Shown here piece after piece: positions 9,234 through 18,206 of a DNA stretch of 44,441 nt. The stretch is from Flavobacteriaceae bacterium (lineage in GTDB: Bacteria > Bacteroidota > Bacteroidia > Flavobacteriales > Flavobacteriaceae): assembly GCA_024635765.1 (NCBI GenBank), contig JAGXIE010000149.1:1-44441 (forward strand). Reading direction: 5' to 3'. The notes under the pieces were generated by a model. It was not told the DNA's origin. It ran no database searches and saw only the letters and a program-made list of their open reading frames with translations. Numbering within the stretch: position 1 is the first letter of the stretch; every line of letters begins with the position of its first letter. The position numbers were made by a program, and so were the translations under genes.

Positions 9234-10178
9234 TCAATAATTAACCTGGATAATAGCACGATTTAATTCCGAGCGATTTTTAGGATTTAAGAGTTCAGTC
9301 TTAAGCATTTTATCAAACCATATACTAAATCGTTTGGCTCCTTTAGCATTAAGATGGGCAGCATTTAAATAGTCATCATCTTCCAAATTGAATCTTGAAA
9401 AATCGAGGAAATCCAAGCCTGCGAATTGTTGTTTCAAAATATTTTGAAACACGGGTTCATTCCCCCATAGACCATAATCAGAATGTTGAGGGCTTCTTAT
9501 AAATACGATATTGACTTCTTGATCATTACATAACTTAACAATTTTGTGGAGATATTTTAAATTTTGATTTGATACGTCGTAATCTTTTAACTGTTCCGTC
9601 AAAATATCGATATCACTTTTTTTATTTGCATTTACTTCATCAGCCTTATCAAACTTTTTATAGCCTCCTAATTTTTTATCATATACCAAATTTTCGTCCA
9701 AAATAAGCTTTATCCTTTCCTTGCAGATAAAGATGAGTGAGGTTATATAGCTGAACGGATTCTTGTAAAGTAAAAATGCTTTTCCCTGCCACTCAATCAA
9801 AGGGGCATATTTTTCCAATCTATAGGTCATGAAGACATCATCCCAAGTCCATGAATCCATTTTTTTATCAATATTAACGTTAGTAAACTCAATAAAAACC
9901 GTTGAGATTGATGAATTATGCTTTAGAATCTTTTCAACTTTATAATAGGTATAGAAGTAAGCTTCCCCTGATTCGGATAGATTCTTAACATCTGAAATTA
10001 AAGAATCATTATATGCCATTTCCGCATGAGAATTTCCTACAATTATATATTTAGGATTTGACGTTATCTTAAAATCAGAATTAGAAATCAGTATGTTAGA
10101 CGTTATAATTTCGAATCCAATCAATATCACTATCAAAAGTGAACTATAAAAAATGATTTGTTTCAAAAACTGTTTCAT
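9234..10178 (-). CDS. SGNH-like membrane-anchored partner of MBOAT acyltransferase
   Basis: The product has 314 residues from an ATG one base after the MBOAT stop. One N-terminal membrane anchor (about residues 7-30) is followed by an extracytoplasmic domain. GNSHAE at 48-53 matches the catalytic-Ser block of SGNH/AlgX/DltD-like proteins, and a late HLNAKGAKRF segment (His about 275) matches the catalytic-His block. By family these proteins accept or transfer acyl groups delivered by an adjacent MBOAT protein. One oddity: the position three residues before this His, usually Asp in the DxxH motif, reads as Asn, so activity may depend on a nearby Asp. The pairing with the MBOAT gene supports glycan O-acylation in the periplasm. 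Confidence 0.65.
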   Translation of the reverse strand: MKQFLKQIIFYSSLLIVILIGFEIITSNILISNSDFKITSNPKYIIVGNSHAEMAYNDSLISDVKNLSESGEAYFYTYYKVEKILKHNSSISTVFIEFTNVNIDKKMDSWTWDDVFMTYRLEKYAPLIEWQGKAFLLYKNPFSYITSLIFICKERIKLILDENLVYDKKLGGYKKFDKADEVNANKKSDIDILTEQLKDYDVSNQNLKYLHKIVKLCNDQEVNIVFIRSPQHSDYGLWGNEPVFQNILKQQFAGLDFLDFSRFNLEDDDYLNAAHLNAKGAKRFSIWFDKMLKTELLNPKNRSELNRAIIQVNY

Positions 10179-10179
10179 T

Positions 10180-11628
10180 CTAAAACTGAAAATAAATAAA
10201 TTCTTGTGGTTTTCCTTGAGTGAGAAGTATCATATAGGATATAAACAAATAGGTTGCCCAGCGTACACTTTTATTTGGAATGATTCTGCTGATTTCTTGA
10301 ATTGCAAATTGGTAATTCCTTCCTATCCATTCCGTTAGCATAAAAAACAATAAAAGCATCAGAATAAATCGATATTTAATATAAATGCCCATTAAGAAAT
10401 AGGATCCTAAATGACTGAACATACTCGATAAGTAGCGAAGGGCATGATCTATGTTCTCTGCTCTAAAGAATATCCAAGCAACCAATATCAGACCAAAGGT
10501 CAAGGCCATTAGCATGACTTCCTTCAGTGTAGGGAAAAATCTACCTTGTGCCACCACATCCAGATTATTTCTATTATTGTTGGTGAGCAATAAGGGCAAG
10601 AAATATATGGCGTTCAGAAGTCCCCAAACTATAAAAGTCCAATTCGCTCCATGCCAAAAACCACTGACTATAAAAATGATGAACGTATTCCTAACCTTCA
10701 TCCATGTACCGCCACGACTTCCGCCCAATGGAATATACAAATAATCTCGAAACCACGTGGATAATGATATGTGCCAACGTCGCCAAAACTCTGCAATATC
10801 GCGTGAAAAATATGGAAAGGCAAAATTTTGCATCAAATTAAATCCAAATAATCTCGAGGTTCCTATGGCGATATCGGAATAGCCCGAAAAATCACCATAA
10901 ATCTGCATCGTGAAAAAAAGCGCCCCCATAAATAAGGTACTTCCTGAATAATCTGCTGAATTGTTAAATATTTGATTGGCGAGTTCAGCACATTGATCTG
11001 CAATGACCACTTTTTTAAACAATCCCCACAGAATTTGTCTTAAGCCATCAATGGCATTGGCATAGTCAAACTGCCTCTTCTTATAAAATTGCGGCAACAA
11101 ATTGGTGGCGCGTTCGATAGGACCTGCCACCAATTGCGGAAAAAAGCTTACAAAAGCAGAGAATGCTATAAAATCTTTTGTCGGTGCTAATTTTTCTCGG
11201 TACACATCAATCGTGTAACTTAAGGTTTGAAAGGTATAAAAACTAATCCCAACAGGTAAGATGATATTTAATGTATTGGGTTTTATTTCTGAACCAAAAA
11301 AAGTGAAGGCCGTCACAAAATTGTCAACGAAAAAATTATAATATTTAAATAACCCTAAAAACCCAAGATTGATGCCAATGCTTGTCCAAAGCAATGCTTT
11401 TCTTTTGTATTCGTTCTTCTGTTTTAACAGCGCAACGCCAATGGAATAATCAACCAATGAGCTAAAAATAATCAGGGACAAAAACCGCCAATCCCACCAG
11501 CCATAAAAAACATAACTAGCAGCAACAATGAGTGCATTTTGAAGTTTTAAGTTCTGATTTGCAACAAACCAATACAGTACAAATACGATTGGAAGAAAGA
11601 TGGCAAAATCAATGGAGTTAAAGAGCAT
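10180..11628 (-). CDS. MBOAT-family O-acyltransferase (AlgI-like)
   Basis: The product is a 482-residue multi-spanning membrane protein. It has the expected MBOAT landmarks: YGWWDWRFL near residue 43, a GDFSGYSDIAIG segment near 245-256, RRWHISLS with His286, and SGFWHGANW with the invariant His326. AlgI/PatA-type proteins move acyl (often acetyl) groups across the inner membrane for O-acylation of exported polysaccharides. The gene directly precedes an SGNH-like protein, the usual partner arrangement. It begins a subgroup after a 185-base gap, so some independent transcription is possible. The function is confident as a family; the acyl group and target sugar are inferred. Confidence 0.92.
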   Translation of the reverse strand: MLFNSIDFAIFLPIVFVLYWFVANQNLKLQNALIVAASYVFYGWWDWRFLSLIIFSSLVDYSIGVALLKQKNEYKRKALLWTSIGINLGFLGLFKYYNFFVDNFVTAFTFFGSEIKPNTLNIILPVGISFYTFQTLSYTIDVYREKLAPTKDFIAFSAFVSFFPQLVAGPIERATNLLPQFYKKRQFDYANAIDGLRQILWGLFKKVVIADQCAELANQIFNNSADYSGSTLFMGALFFTMQIYGDFSGYSDIAIGTSRLFGFNLMQNFAFPYFSRDIAEFWRRWHISLSTWFRDYLYIPLGGSRGGTWMKVRNTFIIFIVSGFWHGANWTFIVWGLLNAIYFLPLLLTNNNRNNLDVVAQGRFFPTLKEVMLMALTFGLILVAWIFFRAENIDHALRYLSSMFSHLGSYFLMGIYIKYRFILMLLLFFMLTEWIGRNYQFAIQEISRIIPNKSVRWATYLFISYMILLTQGKPQEFIYFQF

Positions 11629-11813
11629 CTTGCTTTGATAATATGTTTACAAAAAAATTGTTTTAGAAAAACATATTTTCATATAAATAGCATTTTTTAT
11701 GATTTAGACATGTGGTCATTTATGATTAGTATTTGCGAAAATTTTATTACTAAAGAGGCTTGAAGACATTTGATCGCATTTTTAAGAAGTCTAAAAATGT
11801 TGTAATTTTAATC

Positions 11814-13766
11814 CTAATGCAAGATGACGTCTTTAATTAAAAAATCATGTACTATATCATTAAAACTTAACTTAATATCTTTACAAGATTTTTCTAATTT
11901 AGTATTGTAACAATAATAATAATTATTGTCAATTTCCTTGTTTTTAATATGACTTCGCTCAAATTTATAACTTGTGTAATCAATACTATTGCCGTTGATT
12001 TGAACTGAATATTCATTAGGCTTTGCCTTTGTTTTTATTAAAAAAAGAATGGTTGAGTACTCTTTATTTAATTTTAAATTTATCGAACAATCTTGATTAG
12101 ATAACTTTGGCATTACTTTAAGATGAAAAGGATTATAAAAACCATCCTTCTCATGGCTAGCGATTTCACAATTCGAGTGCGTGTATTTTACTTGCTTAAA
12201 ATCAACCAAATCTATTGGAGTTTGGTTTATATAGAAACTTGAACTCAAATATAACAATATTAGAATTGCCATACTTATCAACGCTGTCTTTCCAATTATT
12301 TTAAGATTAGAAAAAACCAAGGCTTTCTTCCTTTTTAAGAGGTAATCCAAACCATATGCTGCAAAAAACAAAACGGATGGAATGATCAATAAAGAATACG
12401 TAGGGTTTACTTCGCTTAAAAGAATTATTGGTAGAAATATTACTGGATATATTATATAAAGTTTATGAAACAAGCCTTTTTTTAATTTAATAAATATTAA
12501 AAAAAGACCATAAGCTGCTAAAGCATATAAAATAATCTTCAATAAAAATGATATTATCAGAAAAAGGATATACGATACACTCAGTGATTTACCTAAAAAC
12601 CTTGAATCCATAAAATAATGATGAAACGAATTTCCAAAAAAATTATTAGTTTTATTCTTTAGATAGCTTGCATATTTTACTGGATAACTTACAAATTGCG
12701 TGAAGAATTTTTCGTAGGAAATACTTTTTTTATAGTTTTCAGGTATATTGGGAAGGTAATTAAATCTATTCTCCTCACCAGCCGAATAGTCTCCTAATGA
12801 TAGCATATCATTATAGGAATATATCATAGTTTCAATCTCGAATCCACTATCATCGGTTTTCCCATTTCTAGAAGTAATTCCTTTATAAATGCTAAACATG
12901 GTAATAGAAAAAACAATAATGACCAATAAATGCCTGACGTAACTAAATTTAAATAACTGTTTAAGATTTTTTAACTCAATAAAAATCAAAAGCAATAGAC
13001 TTATTAATAATGGGATTTTAATGCTTCTTTGCAAATCATTGACGACTATTAATATTGCACTCAATATTATAAACACATATAACCATAATTTCTGCTTAGT
13101 GTGTCTTATTTTATGCAATAGTAATATAAGTAAGGAGAAGTAAAAGATAGAGGCCAAATCATGCGATGCAATAGCCGTAGCAAAGTACAATTCGGGAACG
13201 AATAAAAATAGAACCAAAAACAGGAGCGCTACTTTATTTCCGAATTCTTTTGAAATAATAAATGTATAAATACTAACAGCACCTATTACAAAAAGAATGT
13301 TTACGCATTGTACACTTACTAGAGAATCTGGTAAAAGGTATAAAATCGGCAACGTATAAAAAAGAATTCTTCGATGATATATATTCTGTAAATCAAGAAT
13401 GCTAGAATCTTTAGAGATTGCTAATGCATATTCAAAATAATTTTTGGGATCATGTTGTAAATCTATTTTAGTGCCTAAAACGACAACAAAACAGAGAATT
13501 AAAATAAATACTAAGATTGAAATAAAATATTTTCTCTTAATTTCAACTGTCCAAATGTATAAGATAACGCGATATAGTACATAAAAAAAAATTATAACTA
13601 TCAGAAAAAAGAATACAAAGTTCAATGGTTTTTTTGTAAAACCATAAAACATACCCACAACTTTGGTGCTTGAATATAAAGCACTATTTATGAGCATAAT
13701 AATCGTAAACAAAAAAAGACACCTTAAAAGATTCAAGACGATATTATTCAAAAATAAATTTTTCAT
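11814..13766 (-). CDS. GT-C-type membrane glycosyltransferase (ArnT/PMT-like)
   Basis: The product has 650 residues from the ATG at 13766, 8 bases after the preceding stop; an in-frame TTG at 13778 is the alternative. About a dozen hydrophobic segments are followed by a soluble C-terminal domain of roughly 130 residues. The first large loop contains DLQHDPKNYFEYALAIS, an acidic motif in the position where GT-C enzymes hold their catalytic Asp. Such enzymes use polyprenyl-phosphate sugars as donors outside the cytoplasmic membrane. The gene ends a coupled unit with a transaminase, an acetyltransferase and a polyprenyl-phosphate sugar synthase, which fits this role. Family assignment rests on topology and context. 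Confidence 0.6.
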   Translation of the reverse strand: MKNLFLNNIVLNLLRCLFLFTIIMLINSALYSSTKVVGMFYGFTKKPLNFVFFFLIVIIFFYVLYRVILYIWTVEIKRKYFISILVFILILCFVVVLGTKIDLQHDPKNYFEYALAISKDSSILDLQNIYHRRILFYTLPILYLLPDSLVSVQCVNILFVIGAVSIYTFIISKEFGNKVALLFLVLFLFVPELYFATAIASHDLASIFYFSLLILLLHKIRHTKQKLWLYVFIILSAILIVVNDLQRSIKIPLLISLLLLIFIELKNLKQLFKFSYVRHLLVIIVFSITMFSIYKGITSRNGKTDDSGFEIETMIYSYNDMLSLGDYSAGEENRFNYLPNIPENYKKSISYEKFFTQFVSYPVKYASYLKNKTNNFFGNSFHHYFMDSRFLGKSLSVSYILFLIISFLLKIILYALAAYGLFLIFIKLKKGLFHKLYIIYPVIFLPIILLSEVNPTYSLLIIPSVLFFAAYGLDYLLKRKKALVFSNLKIIGKTALISMAILILLYLSSSFYINQTPIDLVDFKQVKYTHSNCEIASHEKDGFYNPFHLKVMPKLSNQDCSINLKLNKEYSTILFLIKTKAKPNEYSVQINGNSIDYTSYKFERSHIKNKEIDNNYYYCYNTKLEKSCKDIKLSFNDIVHDFLIKDVILH

Positions 13767-13774
13767 AATAAAAT

Positions 13775-14884
13775 TCAAGTGAATTTTCTAAAGTCCATTT
13801 CATAATACAACGGCAAACGCACCAAGCACGTGGTATATCTATCGCTGTTTAATAGATCTCGACCACCATGCTTATCTTTGTAATAGTCACTCTTGTGCAA
13901 GCTTAAGTAATGAAATACCGGATTTATAGATTTACTTTTTAAATCTGTAATGAAACGTGTACGTTCTTCAGGATCCTTAAAAACCAGGTAAAACATGTGT
14001 GCATTGTTGGTCGCATAAGCTGGAATATAGGGTGTTGTGAAGTCATATTGTGACCCCCATAATGTTTGTACATGGGTATTGTACCATTGCCATATCTCCT
14101 TTCTACGATTTTGTATCACCTCTAAATTTTCTAGTTGGGCAAACAAAAAAGCGGCGTTGAGTTCGCTCGGCAAAAAGCTACTCCCTGTATCAACCCATCC
14201 ATACTTGTTTATTTCCCCCCGGAAAAACTCGGCTCTATTGGTGCCTTTCTCCCAAATAATTTCGGCACGTTTTAAAAAGCGCTCATCGTTTATAGCCAGC
14301 AACCCTCCTTCGCCGCATTGTATGTTTTTGGTTTCGTGAAAAGAAAACGTTCCTAAATGCCCTATACTTCCTAAAGGACGTTTTATCCCATCCTTGCCTG
14401 TATAATAACTATCTATGGCCTGTGCGGCATCTTCGACCACAAATAACTGGTGCTTGTGGGCTAATACCATGACTTTATCCATGTCACAAGCGACGCCTGC
14501 ATAGTGTACCACGACGATGGCTTTCGTTTTTGGGGTAATTAAACCTTCGATATCATCTTCGTTAATACCTGGATGGTCTGCCCTGCTATCAGCAAATACA
14601 ATGCTCGCTCCCTGCCTTACAAAAGCCAGAGCAGTAGTTACAAACGTGTAAGACGGTATAATAACCTCATCACCTGGTTGAATATCTAAAAGCATGGCAC
14701 ACATTTCTAAAGCATCGGTACATGAGGTGGTGAGTAAGGTTTTCTTAAAACCCCATTTGTTTTCAAAAAACGCCTGACTTTTCTTTGTAAAAAGGCCATT
14801 GCCACTAATATGGCCCGAACTTACAGCCTCTTTTATATAGTGTAATTCTTTTCCGGAGAGATAGGGTTTGTTGAATGGTGTCAT
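13775..14884 (-). CDS. wecE: dTDP-4-amino-4,6-dideoxygalactose transaminase-type (WecE-like)
   Basis: The product is a 369-residue DegT/DnrJ/EryC1/StrS aminotransferase with WecE-type blocks: TTSCTDALEM, HYAGVACDMD, VEDAAQAID and FSFHETKN, which supplies the PLP-binding Lys, followed by GEGG and KGTNRAEFFRGE. It would convert a dTDP-4-keto-6-deoxyhexose to the 4-amino sugar in the cytosol. The start overlaps the upstream acetyltransferase stop (ATGA, 14881-14884). One oddity: after RLPLYYEM the frame ends within eight residues, whereas WecE proteins continue about 20 residues. Another frame carries a helical stretch (ENSLEFYYEKF, down to 13744), hinting at a small C-terminal frameshift. Confidence 0.88.
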   Translation of the reverse strand: MTPFNKPYLSGKELHYIKEAVSSGHISGNGLFTKKSQAFFENKWGFKKTLLTTSCTDALEMCAMLLDIQPGDEVIIPSYTFVTTALAFVRQGASIVFADSRADHPGINEDDIEGLITPKTKAIVVVHYAGVACDMDKVMVLAHKHQLFVVEDAAQAIDSYYTGKDGIKRPLGSIGHLGTFSFHETKNIQCGEGGLLAINDERFLKRAEIIWEKGTNRAEFFRGEINKYGWVDTGSSFLPSELNAAFLFAQLENLEVIQNRRKEIWQWYNTHVQTLWGSQYDFTTPYIPAYATNNAHMFYLVFKDPEERTRFITDLKSKSINPVFHYLSLHKSDYYKDKHGGRDLLNSDRYTTCLVRLPLYYEMDFRKFT

Positions 14885-15288
14885 TTACCTGCACGCTTAT
14901 AATAATTAAACAATTCATCTTCGTTGTATTTATAATACCCACATTTTAAAAACAAGTTATTACTAGCTGCGTTTTGGCGCAAGACCTTAGCTCTTGCATT
15001 AGGGTGCAAAACTGCTAAATTGTCTAACATAAAACCAGCTATTCCTTTTCTTTTAAAATTAGGATCAGTACAAATTCTAATGTCATCATCTATAACGCCT
15101 ATATAGCCTGCTGGCTTTTTTTGATACAAAGCAATGTAAAACTTATGACCATGTTCCTCCATGTAAGTTTGTTGTTGAGCGGGTGTAATGAACACTTGCT
15201 CTATAAAACCAGAAGTGTTTTCAGGGTGTAACCGCAGAGTTCGAATATATTCAAAGTATATGTCTTTATTTTTTACTAACGTTAACAT
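14881..15288 (-). CDS. GNAT-family N-acetyltransferase
   Basis: The product is a 135-residue single-domain protein from an ATG. The core FYIALYQKKPAGYIGVIDDDIRI matches the beta4 region of GNAT folds. It is followed by the acetyl-CoA pyrophosphate loop FKRKGIAGFML (R/K-x-x-G-x-G/A) and the ending NNLFLKCGYYKY, the usual C-terminal N-x-x-x-x-F-x-x-x-G-F/Y pattern. It is placed between a WecE-type transaminase and a polyprenyl-phosphate sugar synthase, so it probably acetylates the new 4-amino group before the sugar is loaded on the lipid carrier, as WecD does for Fuc4N. The substrate is inferred from neighbours. Confidence 0.82.
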   Translation of the reverse strand: MLTLVKNKDIYFEYIRTLRLHPENTSGFIEQVFITPAQQQTYMEEHGHKFYIALYQKKPAGYIGVIDDDIRICTDPNFKRKGIAGFMLDNLAVLHPNARAKVLRQNAASNNLFLKCGYYKYNEDELFNYYKRAGK

Positions 15289-15292
15289 GATA

Positions 15293-16231
15293 TTATACCT
15301 TCATATTTAATTGTTCATGAACTATATAAGTGGGCCTGTTTTTACTGCTTTCAAAGGTTTTTCCTACATAAATACCAACGATACCCAAAATAAAGATAAT
15401 AAGGCCTGATAGAAACCAGACAGAAACAATTAAACTGGCATAACCTATAATTACAATATTACCTGTATAGTATTCTACAATATAATATATAGCTATTATA
15501 AATGATATAAAACTAATACCAAGACCCAATGTCACAGTAATTCTTAGCGGTTTGTCTGAAAACGCAATTATATTATCAAACGCAAGTTTTATGAGTTTAC
15601 GCCACGAATAACTCGATACACCTTCCTCTCTTTTGCCGTGACTTACATCTATATAGGCGCTATTATAACCCACCCAATTTACCATTGTTGGAAAGAAACG
15701 CGTATAATCTTTCATTGAAATAATTGCGTGTATTACTTTTTGATTGTAAATACCAAAATTTCCAATGGTTTGATCTTGTTTAGTATCTGTTAAGTAACCA
15801 AAGATATTATAAAATAATTGTGAAGACGCTCTTTTAAAAAATGAATCTTGCCGTACAATGCGCCGCGCTAAAACTAAATCAAATCCTTCTAGTGCTTTGT
15901 TGTATAGATTATTAATTTCAACTGGTTTGTCCTGCAAATCACAATCCATAACTACTACCCATTCGCCCTTTGAGGCTTCAAGACCAGCAGTAATAGCATA
16001 ATGTTGTCCGAAATTTCTACTGAGTTTTATGCCCTTTACATTACTATTTTCTTTGCAAAGGGTTTTAATTTTATCCCAAGACCTATCGGAACTTCCATCT
16101 TCAACTAAAATAATCTCATAAGCCACCTTTAAGTTTTGTATTGCCACTAAAATTTCTTCAACTAATTGTTCTATTAGATTTTCTGCATGATAAACAGGGC
16201 TTATAATTGATATGTGTGGCTTATGTTCCAT
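15293..16231 (-). CDS. Polyprenyl-phosphate glycosyltransferase, GT2 (GtrB/ArnC/DPM1-like)
   Basis: The product has 312 residues from an ATG. The cytosolic GT-A domain has ILVEDGSSDRSW (about 41-52) and the metal motif DCD at 96-98 followed by LQDKP, diagnostic of the DPM1/GtrB/ArnC group. Two C-terminal membrane spans (about 232-255 and 262-290) match GtrB topology. The enzyme transfers a sugar from a nucleotide donor to polyprenyl phosphate. With the transaminase and acetyltransferase directly downstream and a GT-C enzyme after them, it is the loading step of an Arn-like modification pathway. It starts the coupled unit; the 149 bases before it hold a degenerate fragment. Confidence 0.92.
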   Translation of the reverse strand: MEHKPHISIISPVYHAENLIEQLVEEILVAIQNLKVAYEIILVEDGSSDRSWDKIKTLCKENSNVKGIKLSRNFGQHYAITAGLEASKGEWVVVMDCDLQDKPVEINNLYNKALEGFDLVLARRIVRQDSFFKRASSQLFYNIFGYLTDTKQDQTIGNFGIYNQKVIHAIISMKDYTRFFPTMVNWVGYNSAYIDVSHGKREEGVSSYSWRKLIKLAFDNIIAFSDKPLRITVTLGLGISFISFIIAIYYIVEYYTGNIVIIGYASLIVSVWFLSGLIIFILGIVGIYVGKTFESSKNRPTYIVHEQLNMKV

Positions 16232-16268
16232 TCTTCTAATATTTTATCGTTACAATTATACCTGAAAT

Positions 16269-16406
16269 TTAAAAACTAAACCTAACTTTGTCTGAAGTAA
16301 ATGTTTCCCCTAACAATATTGCTATACATACAGACACTAGGACTGGAGCCAAACTCATAAAGGGACAGGCTATGGGTATTTCAAATTTGGTCAAACTGAT
16401 GTAAAT
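16269..16406 (-). pseudogene. Possible 3' remnant of an EamA/DMT-type transporter
   Basis: A 45-codon open stretch lies in a different frame from the truncated gene beside it and has no start codon at its head. It reads IPIACPFMSLAPVLVSVCI then a LLGE-T motif and a polar end before a stop at 16269. This resembles the last membrane span and L-G-E motif of EamA/DMT transporters, where P-V and L-G-E are conserved. It overlaps the last 26 bases of the truncated CgeB-like gene, so the two appear joined by a deletion. The match is short and made by eye, so the assignment is tentative. Confidence 0.3.
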
Positions 16407-17049
16407 TCAGGCAAATTTTTGATGAATTGATCAGCATGAATTTTTTGTCCCCCCAAGCTTCGCGGTGAGGACATAAGTTACAGATCTGTTTTAGTTTGTT
16501 TAAAATTGGAATTCTTCTACCATTACCACCATATGGATTTCCTAAAAAAATTAAATCCCATTCTTCACTTTCCTTGAAATTACTGGGTTGTGGTGCACCA
16601 AACGGTAAAAAAAGTCTAGGTACCGGACATGTTTGATATAAATAGTTTTGCGGGGACCATTCAATGATCAGGTCGTAGTAACGTGACATGGTTTTTGATC
16701 TTTTTAAATTCCTATTCAAAGACCAAGCAGTATCGCCAGGAAGAGGAAGCTGTTCTCCTTGTATGCCTATGATTGTTTTACCTCTTAAATAAGGAACATA
16801 ACTAAAAAATGCCATCCCTACGACTAAAATGATGTCAAAGGATTTGGCATTCTCAATAAGTGTAAATGCTTTCACTTGCCAGCCTAATTCTCCCAAAGCC
16901 TTTGTACATGCGTCCCGATATTCTGTATAATATTTACTTTCAGCCACAATCCCAATCGAAACCATTTTTTTTTCAATTAATCTGCTGCTGGAAAGTTGAA
17001 TCGGGATTTCCTCTATTTCGTTGTCTGGATTATCCATGGATTGTTTCAT
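16381..17049 (-). pseudogene. C-terminally truncated CgeB-like glycosyltransferase
   Basis: The product has 222 residues from an ATG. The fold begins at MVSIGIVAESKYYTEYRDA, and the central block WDLIFLGNPYGGNGRR followed by KICLNLHQFDQI matches CgeB-like glycosyltransferases. In the family, roughly 80-100 further residues follow this point, including the P-R-x-F-E-x-x-A donor-binding segment; here a stop comes immediately. The missing segment makes activity unlikely. Sequence after the break resembles a transporter 3' end, which suggests a deletion junction. It is isolated from neighbours by 203 bases upstream and 149 downstream, unlike the tightly packed genes around it. Confidence 0.65.
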
Positions 17050-17252
17050 TTTTTTTGAACGGCCTGCTGTGTTCTTGCCAGTATGCTCTAGATTGACCTT
17101 AAAGTCATCTCATGACTCATATAAGTTGATTTGAATTTTAAATGAATTTTAAATTTTGAGAGCAGAATATTAATCTGATTTTCATTTTATGACTTGAAAC
17201 ACTTTATACATATGCAAATGCTTTTGAGAATGAGCTCTAAATAGTACTCACA

Positions 17253-18206
17253 TTATCTTACAAGTCTCACAAAGGTATTTAGAGATGGATGTAACTTAAT
17301 TATCCTAAAAATTAATTCCCATTTTGTTTTAGTTGTCAATATTGATTTAAAACTCTTAAAGGACATTAGTAAAAAATCAGCCTGATACTGATTGCGTAAC
17401 TCCCCGAATTTACTTTTAATCTGTTGAGATATATAAGCATCGATGACATTGAATACCAATCCATGGGTATCCAATACGCTACCATCTTTTAAAGTTATGT
17501 TAGTCGCATTGTTGCTATGAGACCTATATTCTGCCAATACTTTATTTGTGACTGCAATAGGATAACTGTTTGCAATGCGAATCCACATTTCCCAATCCTC
17601 CAAAGAATTTAAGCGTCGATCAAAAGCACCTATTTGTTCATAAACTTCTCTTTTGACAACCATTGAAGGAGTTTGGATTAATTGCTGTACATAAAGCTTT
17701 TCAAGCATATTGGGAACAATGCCTTCGATATCCTGAATCATTCCCGTAATACCAGTCCAACGATTTTGATCGTCAATATAGATAGTTCTACAGAATGCCG
17801 CTCCAATGGTTTTGTCTTGATTAAAAATACGCTCCATCTCTTTGTAAAAACCAGGTCTGACCCTGTCATCTCCATGTAACTGATGTATTAATATACCCCT
17901 AGACACTTGCAGACCTGTTTCGTAATTTAAGACTTTACCAACATTCTTTTCTTGTCTTATAAATTGCACTCGACCTTTGCCTAAATCATTGACTACGCTT
18001 TCTGGATCATCTTTGGTTGAGCAATCATCTATAACAATAATTTCCATATCAATGGAGCCAGGGTCCTGTAACAGAACAGAAGCTAAGGTCTCCTTAAGAT
18101 ATTCTGCACAATTGTACGTAGGAATTAGCACTGACCACAGTGGTCTAACTTTATCGTCTGTAACGGGCAAAATGTCTTGCACATATGGCATATCTGAAGA
18201 TTTCAA
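17253..18206 (-). CDS. Glycosyltransferase family 2
   Basis: The product has 317 residues. The TTG at 18206 overlaps the upstream stop by 4 bases; an ATG at 18191 is an alternative that removes only five residues. GT-A features are WSVLIPTYNCAEYL, IDDCSTKDD for nucleotide binding, HGDDR as the DxD-equivalent metal site, and a late LNSLEDWEMWIRI segment with the acidic catalytic region. It is a cytosolic sugar transferase in the polysaccharide operon. It is the last of three GT2 genes in a row that overlap by 4-11 bases, so they are likely made in fixed proportion. Donor unknown. Confidence 0.87.
   Translation of the reverse strand: MKSSDMPYVQDILPVTDDKVRPLWSVLIPTYNCAEYLKETLASVLLQDPGSIDMEIIVIDDCSTKDDPESVVNDLGKGRVQFIRQEKNVGKVLNYETGLQVSRGILIHQLHGDDRVRPGFYKEMERIFNQDKTIGAAFCRTIYIDDQNRWTGITGMIQDIEGIVPNMLEKLYVQQLIQTPSMVVKREVYEQIGAFDRRLNSLEDWEMWIRIANSYPIAVTNKVLAEYRSHSNNATNITLKDGSVLDTHGLVFNVIDAYISQQIKSKFGELRNQYQADFLLMSFKSFKSILTTKTKWELIFRIIKLHPSLNTFVRLVR

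Noticed and set aside
10451-10744. Plus-strand 97-residue frame
   Set aside because: It lies wholly antisense to the clearly conserved MBOAT gene.
16381-17049. Intact short glycosyltransferase
   Set aside because: The donor-binding C-terminal segment expected for the family is absent.
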